A DNA stretch of 44,968 nt from positions 1-44,968 of the forward strand of contig JAJYJW010000005.1 in NCBI GenBank assembly GCA_021789155.1, given 5' to 3'. The DNA comes from Microcaldota archaeon. Its GTDB lineage: Archaea; Micrarchaeota; Micrarchaeia; Micrarchaeales; CABMGC01. Below the pieces are notes generated by a model. That model was not told the origin of the DNA and ran no database searches. It was given only the letters and a program-made list of their open reading frames with translations. The position numbers were made by a program, and so were the translations under genes. Positions 1-8,017 of this stretch are shown here, piece after piece (positions within the stretch are counted from its first letter, which is position 1; each line of letters begins with the position of its first letter).

Positions 1-2522
1 ATGGTTGCATTCCCGATTGCATTCGCCGCGTTTTTCTTCAGTGCAAGCTCCTTCACTTTCCTTATGTCCGATACGAGGCTGTTTATCATTTCTTCCTCTT
101 TGTCGAGCTTGCCGTTTATCATGCTTTCATCGCACGTTGGCCATCTCTCCGTTACCGCAAGCGTGGCGTTTCCTAGGTTATGCCATAATTCCTCTGATAT
201 GTGCGGGGCAACAGGATGGAGCAGCAATGCAAGATTCTGCAGGTAATCCTTTATCACTATCCCGTTGCTGCCTCCCCTTTCCATGTAATGGCGGAGCTCT
301 ATTACCGAGTTATAAAGAACATCGGTGGCAACGTCCCTTACCTCTAGATCCTCCATTTTTTCAGTTGCCCTCTTTATCTTGTAGTTGAGTTTCGAGTACA
401 GCCAATAATCAATGTGCTTCAATTCGCCAGATTGGAAGTCCGCTATTTTATTCACTAGGTCATTTAGGAATTCGAATCTTTCCTTTATGCCGTTTATCGC
501 AGCAGCAGAGTATTCGGAATCGCTGAAAAGGTCGGAACTCGTTATTATTACAGTTCTGAGGGCGTCAGCGCTCGCTATTTTGAGTCCGTCTACCAAAGGC
601 ACTATGTTGCCCATGCTCTTGCTCATTTTTTCCCCTTCATAGAGGACAAGGCCATTTACCACCATCTGCTTTGGCCAATACTCTTCGCCGAACACTGCAA
701 CGTGGTTGAATATGTACATGGTAAGGTGGTTGAATACAAGGTCTGAGCCTGAGTGCCTGGAAGTTTCCCTGTACCAATATTCGAACGATTCCCTGCACTT
801 CTTTACGAGTTCGAAATCTATTCCAGTTGATTCAGAGACTTTGTTTGCATCGCCTTTGCCAAGCATCACGAAGTCGAAGAATTCTGGTTTGAGTTTTTCT
901 GGCTCAATGTCCCTTATGAGGTGGGATATAGTGTAGAACGACATGTATATTGTGGAATCGGATAACGATTCGATTATGAAGTTCTTATCTATGGGAAATT
1001 TGGTTCCAAGTCCCTGCGCTCTCGCCACAGCCCTAAGGTCTATCCAGTTTATCGCGGTAAGCAGCGTGTTCCTGAGCTTCTCGGGTTTAACCTGCATTTT
1101 TTCGAATGCACGTTTCGTAAGCTCTTTCCATTCCGCGTTTCCATAATTAAGGAACCACTGATTGTCTACTATCTTGACTACCACGTTCTCTTTGCATCTG
1201 CACTTTATCGGGGCATTCTGTATGACATACATCTTTAGCGCATCCTTAGACGAGACTAGTTGCGCCTTTATCTTCTCGCGCGCAGCAGGTTCGCTCATTC
1301 CCTTGAACTCCTCTACGAGCATTGTCCCCCAGTGCGATTCTTCTCGATATTGAAGTTTTGTCGCAAACTCGAGCATTTCGTCTATCGCATTTGCATCTGC
1401 GTGAAGCACTTCCAGATATGCCAATGCAGGCATGTCGACATGCACTGGTTTGGCTTCTCCCGCGGATACATCGCTCAACGATCTCCCTATTTTAACTTCT
1501 ATGAGCTTCTTGGGCTTTATCGACGATACGTCTACTCCTTCGTTTCTCAGCCTTTCTATTGCAGAATAATCGAACGGCGCGTGCGCGGGTACGCTCATTA
1601 CTGCGCCAGTTCCTATAGCGTCTTTCACGAAAAATCCCGGAAGAACCGGTATTACCTCGTTTGTCTTAGGGTTCCTGCATTTCTTCGAAAGCATTTGCTC
1701 TGCGCTGACTTCCTGGATTATGTTTATCTGCAACTGGAAAGACAAGACTGAAGATGCGGCTTTTGACATGTAGTATTTGCTTCCTTCTACATCGCATAGA
1801 ACGTATGGCACATTTTTGTTTACGAATATGTTCGTAACCCCGAATATCGTTTCAGGTCTGTATGTGGTGCATATTATGCTTGCATCTTCTCCCTCTACCT
1901 TGAACTTTATCGCTATCTCTTCTGCTATCTCGGGTTCGACATCTCCCTTCGTGTCATGCATGCCTACGGCGTTGTTCTCATTTGGGCACCATCCTAACGG
2001 GTGCTTGCCCTGAACAAGGAAGCCTTTCGCATTCAGGATTGCGAATTGCCATTCGACGAATTTGCTGAATATCGGATCTATCGAACGGAATTTTCTGCGC
2101 CAGTCTATCCCAAGTCCCTGTCTTATCATGCCCTGCTCCTGTTCTTTCATCATGTATTCCACAATGAAAACTGGGTCGGTCATCTTTTCTATGTCTTCCT
2201 TGCTTATGTGAAACAGATCATGCAGCTCATGTATTAAATCATCGTCGTTGTTCTTCAGTCTCTTCGCTATCGCGAGCACAGGAGTTCCTGTTGCATGAAA
2301 TGCCATCGGGTAAAGAACGTTGTAGCCTCGCATGCGTTTGTACCTCGCAAGCATGTCAGCAGTGCCATATGACCTTATATGGCCTATGTGCTGTGGGGTA
2401 TTCGCATATGGGAATGCGGCAGTTACCATGTATCCAGGTTTATCGTTTGGTTCTGCTTCGAATACTTTGGCATTGGCCCATTCTTCCTGCCATTTTTTCT
2501 CTATCGCCGTATAATCTATCAT
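1..2522 (-). CDS. leuS: Leucyl-tRNA synthetase, 3' end outside the window
   Basis: Charges tRNA-Leu with leucine in the cytoplasm. Reading from the ATG at 2522, the class I HIGH-type motif is at residues 38-48 (PYANTPQHIGH) and KMSKS is at about 632-636, followed by the start of the anticodon-binding domain. A long insertion between the two motifs matches the CP1 editing domain. About 840 residues are visible and the frame is still open at base 1. Archaeal LeuRS is usually about 950 residues, so roughly the last tenth is missing. The archaeal/eukaryotic form is indicated by the motif spacing and the N-terminal sequence. It is transcribed divergently from the pilin-like gene. Family assignment is very safe. 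Confidence 0.97.
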   Translation of the reverse strand, partial: MIDYTAIEKKWQEEWANAKVFEAEPNDKPGYMVTAAFPYANTPQHIGHIRSYGTADMLARYKRMRGYNVLYPMAFHATGTPVLAIAKRLKNNDDDLIHELHDLFHISKEDIEKMTDPVFIVEYMMKEQEQGMIRQGLGIDWRRKFRSIDPIFSKFVEWQFAILNAKGFLVQGKHPLGWCPNENNAVGMHDTKGDVEPEIAEEIAIKFKVEGEDASIICTTYRPETIFGVTNIFVNKNVPYVLCDVEGSKYYMSKAASSVLSFQLQINIIQEVSAEQMLSKKCRNPKTNEVIPVLPGFFVKDAIGTGAVMSVPAHAPFDYSAIERLRNEGVDVSSIKPKKLIEVKIGRSLSDVSAGEAKPVHVDMPALAYLEVLHADANAIDEMLEFATKLQYREESHWGTMLVEEFKGMSEPAAREKIKAQLVSSKDALKMYVIQNAPIKCRCKENVVVKIVDNQWFLNYGNAEWKELTKRAFEKMQVKPEKLRNTLLTAINWIDLRAVARAQGLGTKFPIDKNFIIESLSDSTIYMSFYTISHLIRDIEPEKLKPEFFDFVMLGKGDANKVSESTGIDFELVKKCRESFEYWYRETSRHSGSDLVFNHLTMYIFNHVAVFGEEYWPKQMVVNGLVLYEGEKMSKSMGNIVPLVDGLKIASADALRTVIITSSDLFSDSEYSAAAINGIKERFEFLNDLVNKIADFQSGELKHIDYWLYSKLNYKIKRATEKMEDLEVRDVATDVLYNSVIELRHYMERGGSNGIVIKDYLQNLALLLHPVAPHISEELWHNLGNATLAVTERWPTCDESMINGKLDKEEEMINSLVSDIRKVKELALKKNAANAIGNAT

Positions 2523-2553
2523 TAGTATTACCAGATAGAATAACACACGGAAT

Positions 2554-2563
2554 CTTATAAAAC
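2554..2563 (-). promoter_or_regulatory. TATA box of leuS
   Basis: The minus strand reads GTTTTATAAG, centred about 36 bases before the leuS ATG. That predicts a leader of about 10 bases. Confidence 0.5.
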
Positions 2564-2597
2564 ATGTGTTCAGGCGGCATGCTGCCTTCTAGGCAAC

Positions 2598-2607
2598 ATT
2601 AAAATAG
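2598..2607 (+). promoter_or_regulatory. TATA box of the pilin-like gene
   Basis: ATTAAAATAG is centred about 33 bases before the ATG at 2636, so the expected transcript has almost no leader. Confidence 0.45.
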
Positions 2608-2635
2608 TTTGTATATGAAGTGATACCGGATAAGC

Positions 2636-3520
2636 ATGTATCATAGGGGAAAGCGCCTTCAATCCGCAATGGAATACCTGATGACCTACGGATGGGCAAT
2701 ACTGATCATTGCAGTCGTACTTGGAGCACTATTCCAGCTCGGCATTTTCAACGCATCAACGTTTACACCTAAGGCGCCGCCTGGGGCATGCCACGTGTTC
2801 AGGCCAAACGGCCCTTACACTACATCGTTCATCAACACGCAAGGAATATGCAACGGCGAACTTCCCCAATACGTTGCCAAGAGTAGCTCGAGCGTTTACG
2901 CAATGGGCATTCCATATAAGCAGCAATTGTACCCCAGCACTCACGTAACCGTGTCATTTTGGATCAACACGAAGATTAGGAATTCTGGCGGATGGAAGAA
3001 TTTGGTAGGGAACATGGCAGCGTACGACATATGCGATAACACCGGTTCGTACTGCATAAGGGACTGCTGCAACTACATCTATTTCTCGAATTTCAATAGC
3101 ATAAGCGGGGGCTTCGCTTACATGCCCGAAAGCTTGATTAACGACGGAGCATGGCACTTTGTAGCCGGAACGAACAACGGCGCACTTCTTTCCTTGTATG
3201 CGGACGGAAAGCCCGCGGGAACGACTGGTACGTTTGTAGGTTCTCTGCGCCAGGGAACGAATCAAATAACGGTCGGAGACTACGGTGGTCTTTCGGCATC
3301 GTTCGCAAACCTGCAGATTTACAATACATCTCTTTCCGCAAACGAAATAGCCGCACTTTATAATGAGGGAATTGGGGGTGCACCTATTGCGTTGAATAGC
3401 CTGATTGGCTGGTGGCCCCTAAATGGAGATGCAAAGGATTATTCGGGAAACAACGACAATGGGGTCCCGAATGGGCTTACCTTCTCCAGTAACTGGGAAT
3501 CAGGTTATTCCGCGCCTTAA
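2636..3520 (+). CDS. Class III signal-peptide (pilin-like) protein with LamG/concanavalin-like domain
   Basis: Predicted cell-surface protein of 294 residues. The N-terminus is a short basic stretch, then QSAMEY (residues 9-14) and a hydrophobic helix to about residue 37. This is the archaeal class III signal arrangement, in which a prepilin-type peptidase cuts before the Q and the helix packs into a filament core. Residues of about 95-290 resemble a LamG/concanavalin A-like jelly-roll: SFWINTK near the start, NDGAWHFVAGT in the middle, and a final WWPLNGDAKDYSGNNDNG segment typical of bacterial and archaeal LamG_3 domains. Several Cys pairs suggest disulfides. A sugar-binding or adhesive surface role is inferred. 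The ligand cannot be told. Confidence 0.75.
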   Translation: MYHRGKRLQSAMEYLMTYGWAILIIAVVLGALFQLGIFNASTFTPKAPPGACHVFRPNGPYTTSFINTQGICNGELPQYVAKSSSSVYAMGIPYKQQLYPSTHVTVSFWINTKIRNSGGWKNLVGNMAAYDICDNTGSYCIRDCCNYIYFSNFNSISGGFAYMPESLINDGAWHFVAGTNNGALLSLYADGKPAGTTGTFVGSLRQGTNQITVGDYGGLSASFANLQIYNTSLSANEIAALYNEGIGGAPIALNSLIGWWPLNGDAKDYSGNNDNGVPNGLTFSSNWESGYSAP

Positions 3521-3541
3521 TGTTAATGCAGTCCTTGCGTA

Positions 3542-4318
3542 TTACCGAATTTCGATCTTCAGCGGAAGATGATCGGAAACCGCGGCGTTTAACACTTCGA
3601 AGTTTTCCACTTTCATGCCTTTGGAGACGTAAACGTAATCCGCAAAAGTATCTCCCTCCCCCAATGATTTGTAATAGCTGCTTCGCGTAGAGGCAATATT
3701 GTTTTTTCTGATCAAATTGGTGAACTTCTTTTCGATGATTGCGTTGCATTCCGTGTTCAGCGTATAGTTGAAATCTCCGCACAGTATTCTCTTGTATGGC
3801 CTGTCCTCCATGAACTGAATTATGCTATCTGATTGTTCGGTCCTCTCTTCGCAATCATTTCTTGAACCTTTTATCCATATCCCGTGTACGTTTGCGACCA
3901 AAATCTTTTCGCCGTTGTTTTCCAGAATCACGTACTGCAATTTCGGATAGTGCCTGAATGGCATTCCTTCGAACATGGAATCTCTGACTCTCTTGCACAG
4001 CTCTATGCTGCCTGATTCGATTGCCTTTAGTTGCTTTCTAACGAATATCGCCTCCTTTAATCCGTTATTTGAGTTGCCGTCATTAAAAGGAGCATAGCGA
4101 TTGTAGCTCATCGTTATGAATGGGGTGAAATCCCCTAAGATTTTCTTGAACCTAGAATACAAGTCTGGCGTTCCGGTGCTCCAGTTAACCGGAAGCTCTT
4201 TCTGATCGAACATTTCCTGAAAGCAAAAGACGTCTACGCTAGCGCTTTGTTTTCGTATGAAACCGCTAAGCTCGTCGTATAGCTTGCCTCCCCACAAGTT
4301 GAGTGACAGAATCTTCAT
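3542..4318 (-). CDS. Endonuclease/exonuclease/phosphatase (EEP) family protein
   Basis: 258 residues with the ordered motifs of the metal-dependent EEP fold (exonuclease III, DNase I and inositol phosphatase relatives): NLWGG at 7-11, the metal-binding Glu in CFQEM, GDFNY with the catalytic Asp and Asn, and a terminal SDHLPL with the Asp-His pair. Substrate could be DNA, a phospholipid or a phosphoester, and the family does not decide it. It starts 7 bases after dnaG ends on the same strand, so it is probably co-transcribed with the primase. That favours, but does not prove, a nucleic-acid role. No signal peptide is visible. Confidence 0.85.
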   Translation of the reverse strand: MKILSLNLWGGKLYDELSGFIRKQSASVDVFCFQEMFDQKELPVNWSTGTPDLYSRFKKILGDFTPFITMSYNRYAPFNDGNSNNGLKEAIFVRKQLKAIESGSIELCKRVRDSMFEGMPFRHYPKLQYVILENNGEKILVANVHGIWIKGSRNDCEERTEQSDSIIQFMEDRPYKRILCGDFNYTLNTECNAIIEKKFTNLIRKNNIASTRSSYYKSLGEGDTFADYVYVSKGMKVENFEVLNAAVSDHLPLKIEIR

Positions 4319-4325
4319 TGATCCG

Positions 4326-5819
4326 TCACTCCAATTTGCCCGCTTCCTTGGTGTAGATTATTATGTCAGGGTGCTTTCTGGGCATTGGATTTGCCTTTAT
4401 GCCGTATACTGCGCGTATCCTTTTCTGCAATGCAAGTTCGACCAGCCGTTGCGTTATTACTCCGTCGAGAACTACCCCGTACACGTTCTTTGCCCTCAGT
4501 TCCTGCATGTAGTTTATGAGCTCCCTTATCGGCAGCTCTTTTACCATGTCTCCATTTGTAGAGTATATCCTGCTTCTTAGAGTGCCGGAAAGTTTATCCA
4601 AGCTGGTTGCAAGTTCTGATAATATCGCGCTTTCGATTGCGGGATTTACTTCTATCTGCATTTCAAGGGGCTCTTCCATCTTTGCATCATGTTCTTCCCT
4701 GGTTGGCTTGCCTTGGTATTCTATGCGTTCTATTTCCGCGAAATCGTCAACCTTTTCCTCATTGTGTTCTGGCTTCTTTTCGAAGTGCTTTGTGTCGAAA
4801 TGAGGTGCGTTGCTGCTTGGCATGTTTGCATAATCCTGCTCAAAGCTGCTTTCATGCTCTGATTCGCGCTGCTGTTCAACAGTCGGTTGTTCGCGTTCAT
4901 GTTCGTTGTGACCGTAATTATGCTTGTTTTCGTATTGCTTGTTGCCCTTGAATCTGCCCTCATGGTAATTGTGTGGCTTTACGTTCTTGTTGTTTTCCAG
5001 ATATTGGTCAAGAGGAACCTTCGATCTAATAGCTTTTATTATTTCCTTGCGCTGCAATTCTTCAACTTCCTTTCCTTCGGGTGCCTTCGCCACGAAATCC
5101 ACATTGCACACGCTGAGGAGGTTCCTCAGTATCATGTCTCCTCCCCTATCTCCGTCAAGGAATACGGTTATTTCCCTGTCGCGTGCAAGGTTGATTATGG
5201 TTTTCGGAATCGCTGTTGCTCCGCCTATCGCGATCGCGTTAGTAATGTCGCTTTTGAGAAGATTCAGCACGTCTGCCCTTCCCTCAACAAGCATGACTTC
5301 TTTGCTATTCGCCACATCAGGTCCGGCAGGAAGCTTTTCCTGACCGTATTCCATAATCTCTCCGGCTTTAACATCTGATTGAACCAATTCCGCAAGTTCC
5401 TTGCTGTCTGGCATTTCCGTGGAAATAAGCCTGCTCAACAATTCCTTTGCTCTCGTGAGCAGTTTCTGCCTCTTCGCACTGCGAGTATCTTCTACTTTTT
5501 CTACTTTGAAGCCGGCATCGTAAGGCCCAACTCTGTCAACCGATTCAACTGCGGCTGCAAGTATGCAGGTCTCTACTCTGTCGAGAGACGCAGGCAGTAG
5601 AAGCTTTCCAAAGGTTCTGTTCTGGCTTTGGCTGGACTCTATCTCTATCCTGCCTATCTTGCCGTTTTTCTGCAATTCCCTAAGGTCGAGGTCATCTCCC
5701 AATAACCCTTCGGTTTGCCCGAAAACAGCACCAATTATGTCTGGTTTGTCTACCAAACCATCGATCTTGAAATCTGCACTTATCATGTATTTTACTATAT
5801 CAAGGTATGTTTTACCCAT
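4326..5819 (-). CDS. dnaG: Archaeal DnaG primase (Toprim domain)
   Basis: 497 residues. The N-terminal part (1-165) matches archaeal DnaG. The Toprim catalytic core follows, with VEGRADV (178-184, the metal-binding Glu) and FLDGDRGGD (220-228, the DxD pair). In archaea DnaG is known both as a primase and as an exosome component. Residues 275-365 are a low-complexity His/Glu/Asn-rich linker. A conserved-looking C-terminal segment (385-497) follows. Typical archaeal DnaG is about 400-450 residues, so this one is long because of the linker. The ATG at 5819 is preceded by GAGGGGTT, a good ribosome binding site. A long imperfect hairpin lies just upstream (5837-5904). Confidence 0.95.
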   Translation of the reverse strand: MGKTYLDIVKYMISADFKIDGLVDKPDIIGAVFGQTEGLLGDDLDLRELQKNGKIGRIEIESSQSQNRTFGKLLLPASLDRVETCILAAAVESVDRVGPYDAGFKVEKVEDTRSAKRQKLLTRAKELLSRLISTEMPDSKELAELVQSDVKAGEIMEYGQEKLPAGPDVANSKEVMLVEGRADVLNLLKSDITNAIAIGGATAIPKTIINLARDREITVFLDGDRGGDMILRNLLSVCNVDFVAKAPEGKEVEELQRKEIIKAIRSKVPLDQYLENNKNVKPHNYHEGRFKGNKQYENKHNYGHNEHEREQPTVEQQRESEHESSFEQDYANMPSSNAPHFDTKHFEKKPEHNEEKVDDFAEIERIEYQGKPTREEHDAKMEEPLEMQIEVNPAIESAILSELATSLDKLSGTLRSRIYSTNGDMVKELPIRELINYMQELRAKNVYGVVLDGVITQRLVELALQKRIRAVYGIKANPMPRKHPDIIIYTKEAGKLE

Positions 5820-5836
5820 GTTAACCCCTCATTGTC

Positions 5837-5904
5837 GTATGATGTGCACTAGCCACGCAAAATTACCATATGTTCTGTGGTGGATTGCGTCGTGCAATTC
5901 ATAC
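5837..5904 (-). promoter_or_regulatory. Long imperfect hairpin in the presumed dnaG leader
   Basis: Arms GTATGATGTGCAC (5837-5849) and GTGCAATTCATAC (5892-5904) pair 6+5 with a two-base mismatch. Inside, ACGCAA (5855-5860) pairs with TTGCGT (5885-5890), and ACCA (5865-5868) with TGGT (5878-5881). The element ends 17 bases before the dnaG ATG. It has no T-arm motif, so it is not a tRNA. It could be a leader structure, a small RNA or a DNA palindrome. Confidence 0.4.
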
Positions 5905-6096
5905 ACTTCAGAAGTAGAAGATTCTAGCTAGGAGTGTCTAGCGCACGCGCACTACCTTCACCATTGAATGCAACGCGAGCTGATTTTGAAAATTTAAATA
6001 TTATCATAACACTTCACTTTCATGAACCTGCTTTCTTCCACTATTCCTTTGATATAATAGGTTCTTATACATTTGGCTACGTTACGTCAGGCTCAC

Positions 6097-6105
6097 TTTT
6101 ATATT
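6097..6105 (+). promoter_or_regulatory. TATA box of hjc
   Basis: TTTTATATT is centred about 40 bases before the GTG at 6141. The predicted transcript start lies near 6126, downstream of all earlier in-frame starts, which supports the GTG. Confidence 0.5.
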
Positions 6106-6140
6106 GTTTTAAAGCATATACTCAACAGCGACTGGTTGGT

Positions 6141-6560
6141 GTGGCATTGAACAGATATTCTAAAGGTGCTAGAGGGGAACGCGAGCTCATGGCGAAGTTC
6201 CAGGAACTCGGCTATTCCGTTGTGAGGAGTGCGGGTTCAGGGGTTAATTCGATAAGCCCTGACATAATAGTGATAAAGGACGGAGTTGGCTTTTCTTTCG
6301 AGTGCAAGGCGTGGGATAAATCTAGTCTTAATATTGAGCCTGACAAGCACAAGGTGCTTGTAGACTGGCAGAGGAATACGAGGATGCACACGTTCATAGC
6401 GTGGCGCATGAACAACATGGGCTGGTTCTTCATAAAGCCAGAGGAGATGAACCAGAACGAGAAGAGCTTCACCGTAACTAAGAAGCAGGCAGTATCGATA
6501 AACAGGCTGTTTGGAGATCTCATAAATCTCGCCGCAATTCCAAATAGCAATAATCCGTAA
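6141..6560 (+). CDS. hjc: Holliday junction resolvase Hjc
   Basis: 139 residues from a GTG start. Hjc cuts four-way DNA junctions during recombination and fork repair. The sequence has the Hjc order: RYSKGARGERELMAKF at the N-terminus with the catalytic Glu, then SPDIIVIKDG (metal-binding Asp), then FECKAWD with the E-x-K pair of the PD-(D/E)xK fold. Usual Hjc length is 120-140, which fits the GTG at 6141. The frame is open for another 69 codons upstream, but that stretch is unlike Hjc and precedes the TATA box. It is convergent with the glycosidase gene, 10 bases away. Confidence 0.93.
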   Translation: MALNRYSKGARGERELMAKFQELGYSVVRSAGSGVNSISPDIIVIKDGVGFSFECKAWDKSSLNIEPDKHKVLVDWQRNTRMHTFIAWRMNNMGWFFIKPEEMNQNEKSFTVTKKQAVSINRLFGDLINLAAIPNSNNP

Positions 6561-6570
6561 ATACACTTTC

Positions 6571-7638
6571 TCATTTGTTGAAGGAATTGAATGCATAGAA
6601 CGATGGCCTCGGCTCGAATATGCTTGCATTCAGCATTCCGAAGTCAAGCGCGTATCCTGCATGCTCATGCCCTTCGAGATTGAACCAGTAAACTCCTTTT
6701 ACATAAGGCTTCGACAGGAAAATGCTGAAGCTTTGATTGAGGAACTCTGCCTGCTTTCTCAATGAATCGTTCAGATTATATTGCAACGGTATTCCAGTAG
6801 CGTTGTTCATGGGTATTCCAGTTTCAGTTATGTAAATCTGCTTTTTCGTTAGGTTTTCGTATAGGTTCAGGGAAATATTGAGTATGTCTGCTATGCTGGT
6901 TCCATAGCTTGGGATATAGCTTGGCAAATACGCGAATCCGGTATACATATGTAATGATATCGCATCGCAGTACTTGCTTGCATTCATGTTCCATAGTTCC
7001 TGCACCCAGTAATAACTTTGCAAATCCATCTGGGGACCGCCGGAATACATATTCGATCCACCTAGGCATATTACCGTATCGGATTCGTTGTGCTGCTTGA
7101 TTATAGAGTAAGCTGCCTTTAGAAGCATCATGTAATTTTTCGTGCTTCCGTTCTGCAAGCCATCCTGGAACATCGTCACCAAAGGCTCGTTCCATATCTC
7201 CCATTTGTGCACGCTTGGATACGCGTTCACCGCATTTTCTACGCTCGCGTTCCAATCCGCAATGCTCCAGTTGCAGTTCTCAATGCATGCTCCATTGGAA
7301 TTGATAACTCCTAGAGTGTCATAGTCCAGTATTCCAAGAAAGCTGGCTCCATTCTCGCTCATGTTTGCTACAAGTTGCTCTTCGCTGCCATTCAACAGTA
7401 TATCCAATCTGTAATTGCGTATCCCAAGATGCATGGCGCGGTTCATCGCAAGCGTATTTTCTGTGCCTGCAACTCCAACGTATCCAGAATAAAGCGTGGG
7501 TTTGCCTGTATTGCCGCTTGCGAGAAGGTATTCTGCAGCAATCACCGCAACAGCACAAAAAACAATGCCCATAATCAGTAGCTTCATCTTTTCCCGCAAA
7601 ACATCACGCAACGCTTTTCCGTCGAATATGTAGCTCAT
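6571..7638 (-). CDS. Membrane-anchored or secreted glycoside hydrolase, clan GH-A (GH39/GH5-like)
   Basis: 355 residues. A hydrophobic segment at residues 18-40 is a signal peptide or membrane anchor. The rest has the layout of a (beta/alpha)8 retaining glycosidase: WEIWNEP with acid/base Glu151, and YITETGIP with nucleophile Glu272, both at the ends of predicted strands as in clan GH-A. Many N-x-S/T sequons suggest an N-glycosylated exterior enzyme. The substrate is not readable. Two starts are possible: ATG 7638, or ATG 7587, which begins MKLLIMG directly at the signal peptide. The latter fits a TATA-like CTATTTAAA at 7650-7659, because the predicted transcript start lies near 7629. I list the longer form. 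Confidence 0.8.
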   Translation of the reverse strand: MSYIFDGKALRDVLREKMKLLIMGIVFCAVAVIAAEYLLASGNTGKPTLYSGYVGVAGTENTLAMNRAMHLGIRNYRLDILLNGSEEQLVANMSENGASFLGILDYDTLGVINSNGACIENCNWSIADWNASVENAVNAYPSVHKWEIWNEPLVTMFQDGLQNGSTKNYMMLLKAAYSIIKQHNESDTVICLGGSNMYSGGPQMDLQSYYWVQELWNMNASKYCDAISLHMYTGFAYLPSYIPSYGTSIADILNISLNLYENLTKKQIYITETGIPMNNATGIPLQYNLNDSLRKQAEFLNQSFSIFLSKPYVKGVYWFNLEGHEHAGYALDFGMLNASIFEPRPSFYAFNSFNK

Positions 7639-7785
7639 GTTTAATACAGGTTTAAATAGCTATCTTGAAGTTTCGGGAAGTGCCACTATTCTGTCAGGTT
7701 GCAAATCATTTTTAAAGCTTGGTAAAGTATCTATAGCTGCAAAGGAAACGGCAAGTAACTTTCATGGAATGAAAAAGGTGGTGGA

Positions 7786-8007
7786 TTGAATAGCAAAAGA
7801 ATGTTCAGTTTATATGACGTGGAACAATTCATACGCGAGGCGGGCGCGGAACAGGTAACCGAGGATGCGGTTGTAAATTTGGAATTGGAATTGGAAAGGC
7901 TTACCAAAAAGATAGCAGGCAAGGCTTCAGTGTATGCCAAGCATGCGGGAAGAAAGAAATTCGTAAAGAGAGCAGATCTCCTCCTAACTAGGAATATTAA
8001 CAGATGA
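7786..8007 (+). CDS. Archaeal histone-fold protein
   Basis: 73 residues with a clear archaeal histone pattern: FIREAGAEQVTEDA (helix 1 and loop 1), a long central helix (about 26-53), HAGRKKF (loop 2) and a short third helix ending in RADLLLT. Known archaeal histones share the AGAxRVS and HAGRKTV signatures. They wrap DNA as dimers and longer stacks. The start chosen is TTG 7786, since AGGTGGTGG sits a few bases before it. An ATG at 7801 would remove five residues and lies too far from that site. The N-terminus differs from classic histones, which usually start nearer helix 1. It is convergent with rad50. Confidence 0.85.
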   Translation: MNSKRMFSLYDVEQFIREAGAEQVTEDAVVNLELELERLTKKIAGKASVYAKHAGRKKFVKRADLLLTRNINR

Positions 8008-8017
8008 ATGAGAAAAC

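Larger units (their letters stand above)
5820..6140. other. Intergenic region between dnaG and hjc
   Basis: 321 bases between divergent genes. It holds the dnaG ribosome binding site, the hairpin at 5837-5904, a CTAGCTAG palindrome near 5934-5941 and the hjc TATA box at 6097-6105. The hjc frame stays open upstream to about 5934, but that stretch has no homology-like character and lies before the TATA box, so I read it as non-coding. No tRNA is seen. Confidence 0.6.

Noticed and set aside
5837-5904. A tRNA or intron-containing tRNA in the hairpin upstream of dnaG
   Set aside because: No T-loop motif, no D-arm and no anticodon loop of the right size on either strand.
5934-6140. In-frame N-terminal extension of hjc of 69 codons
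   Set aside because: It precedes the TATA box, has no Hjc-like sequence, and the GTG at 6141 gives the normal family length.
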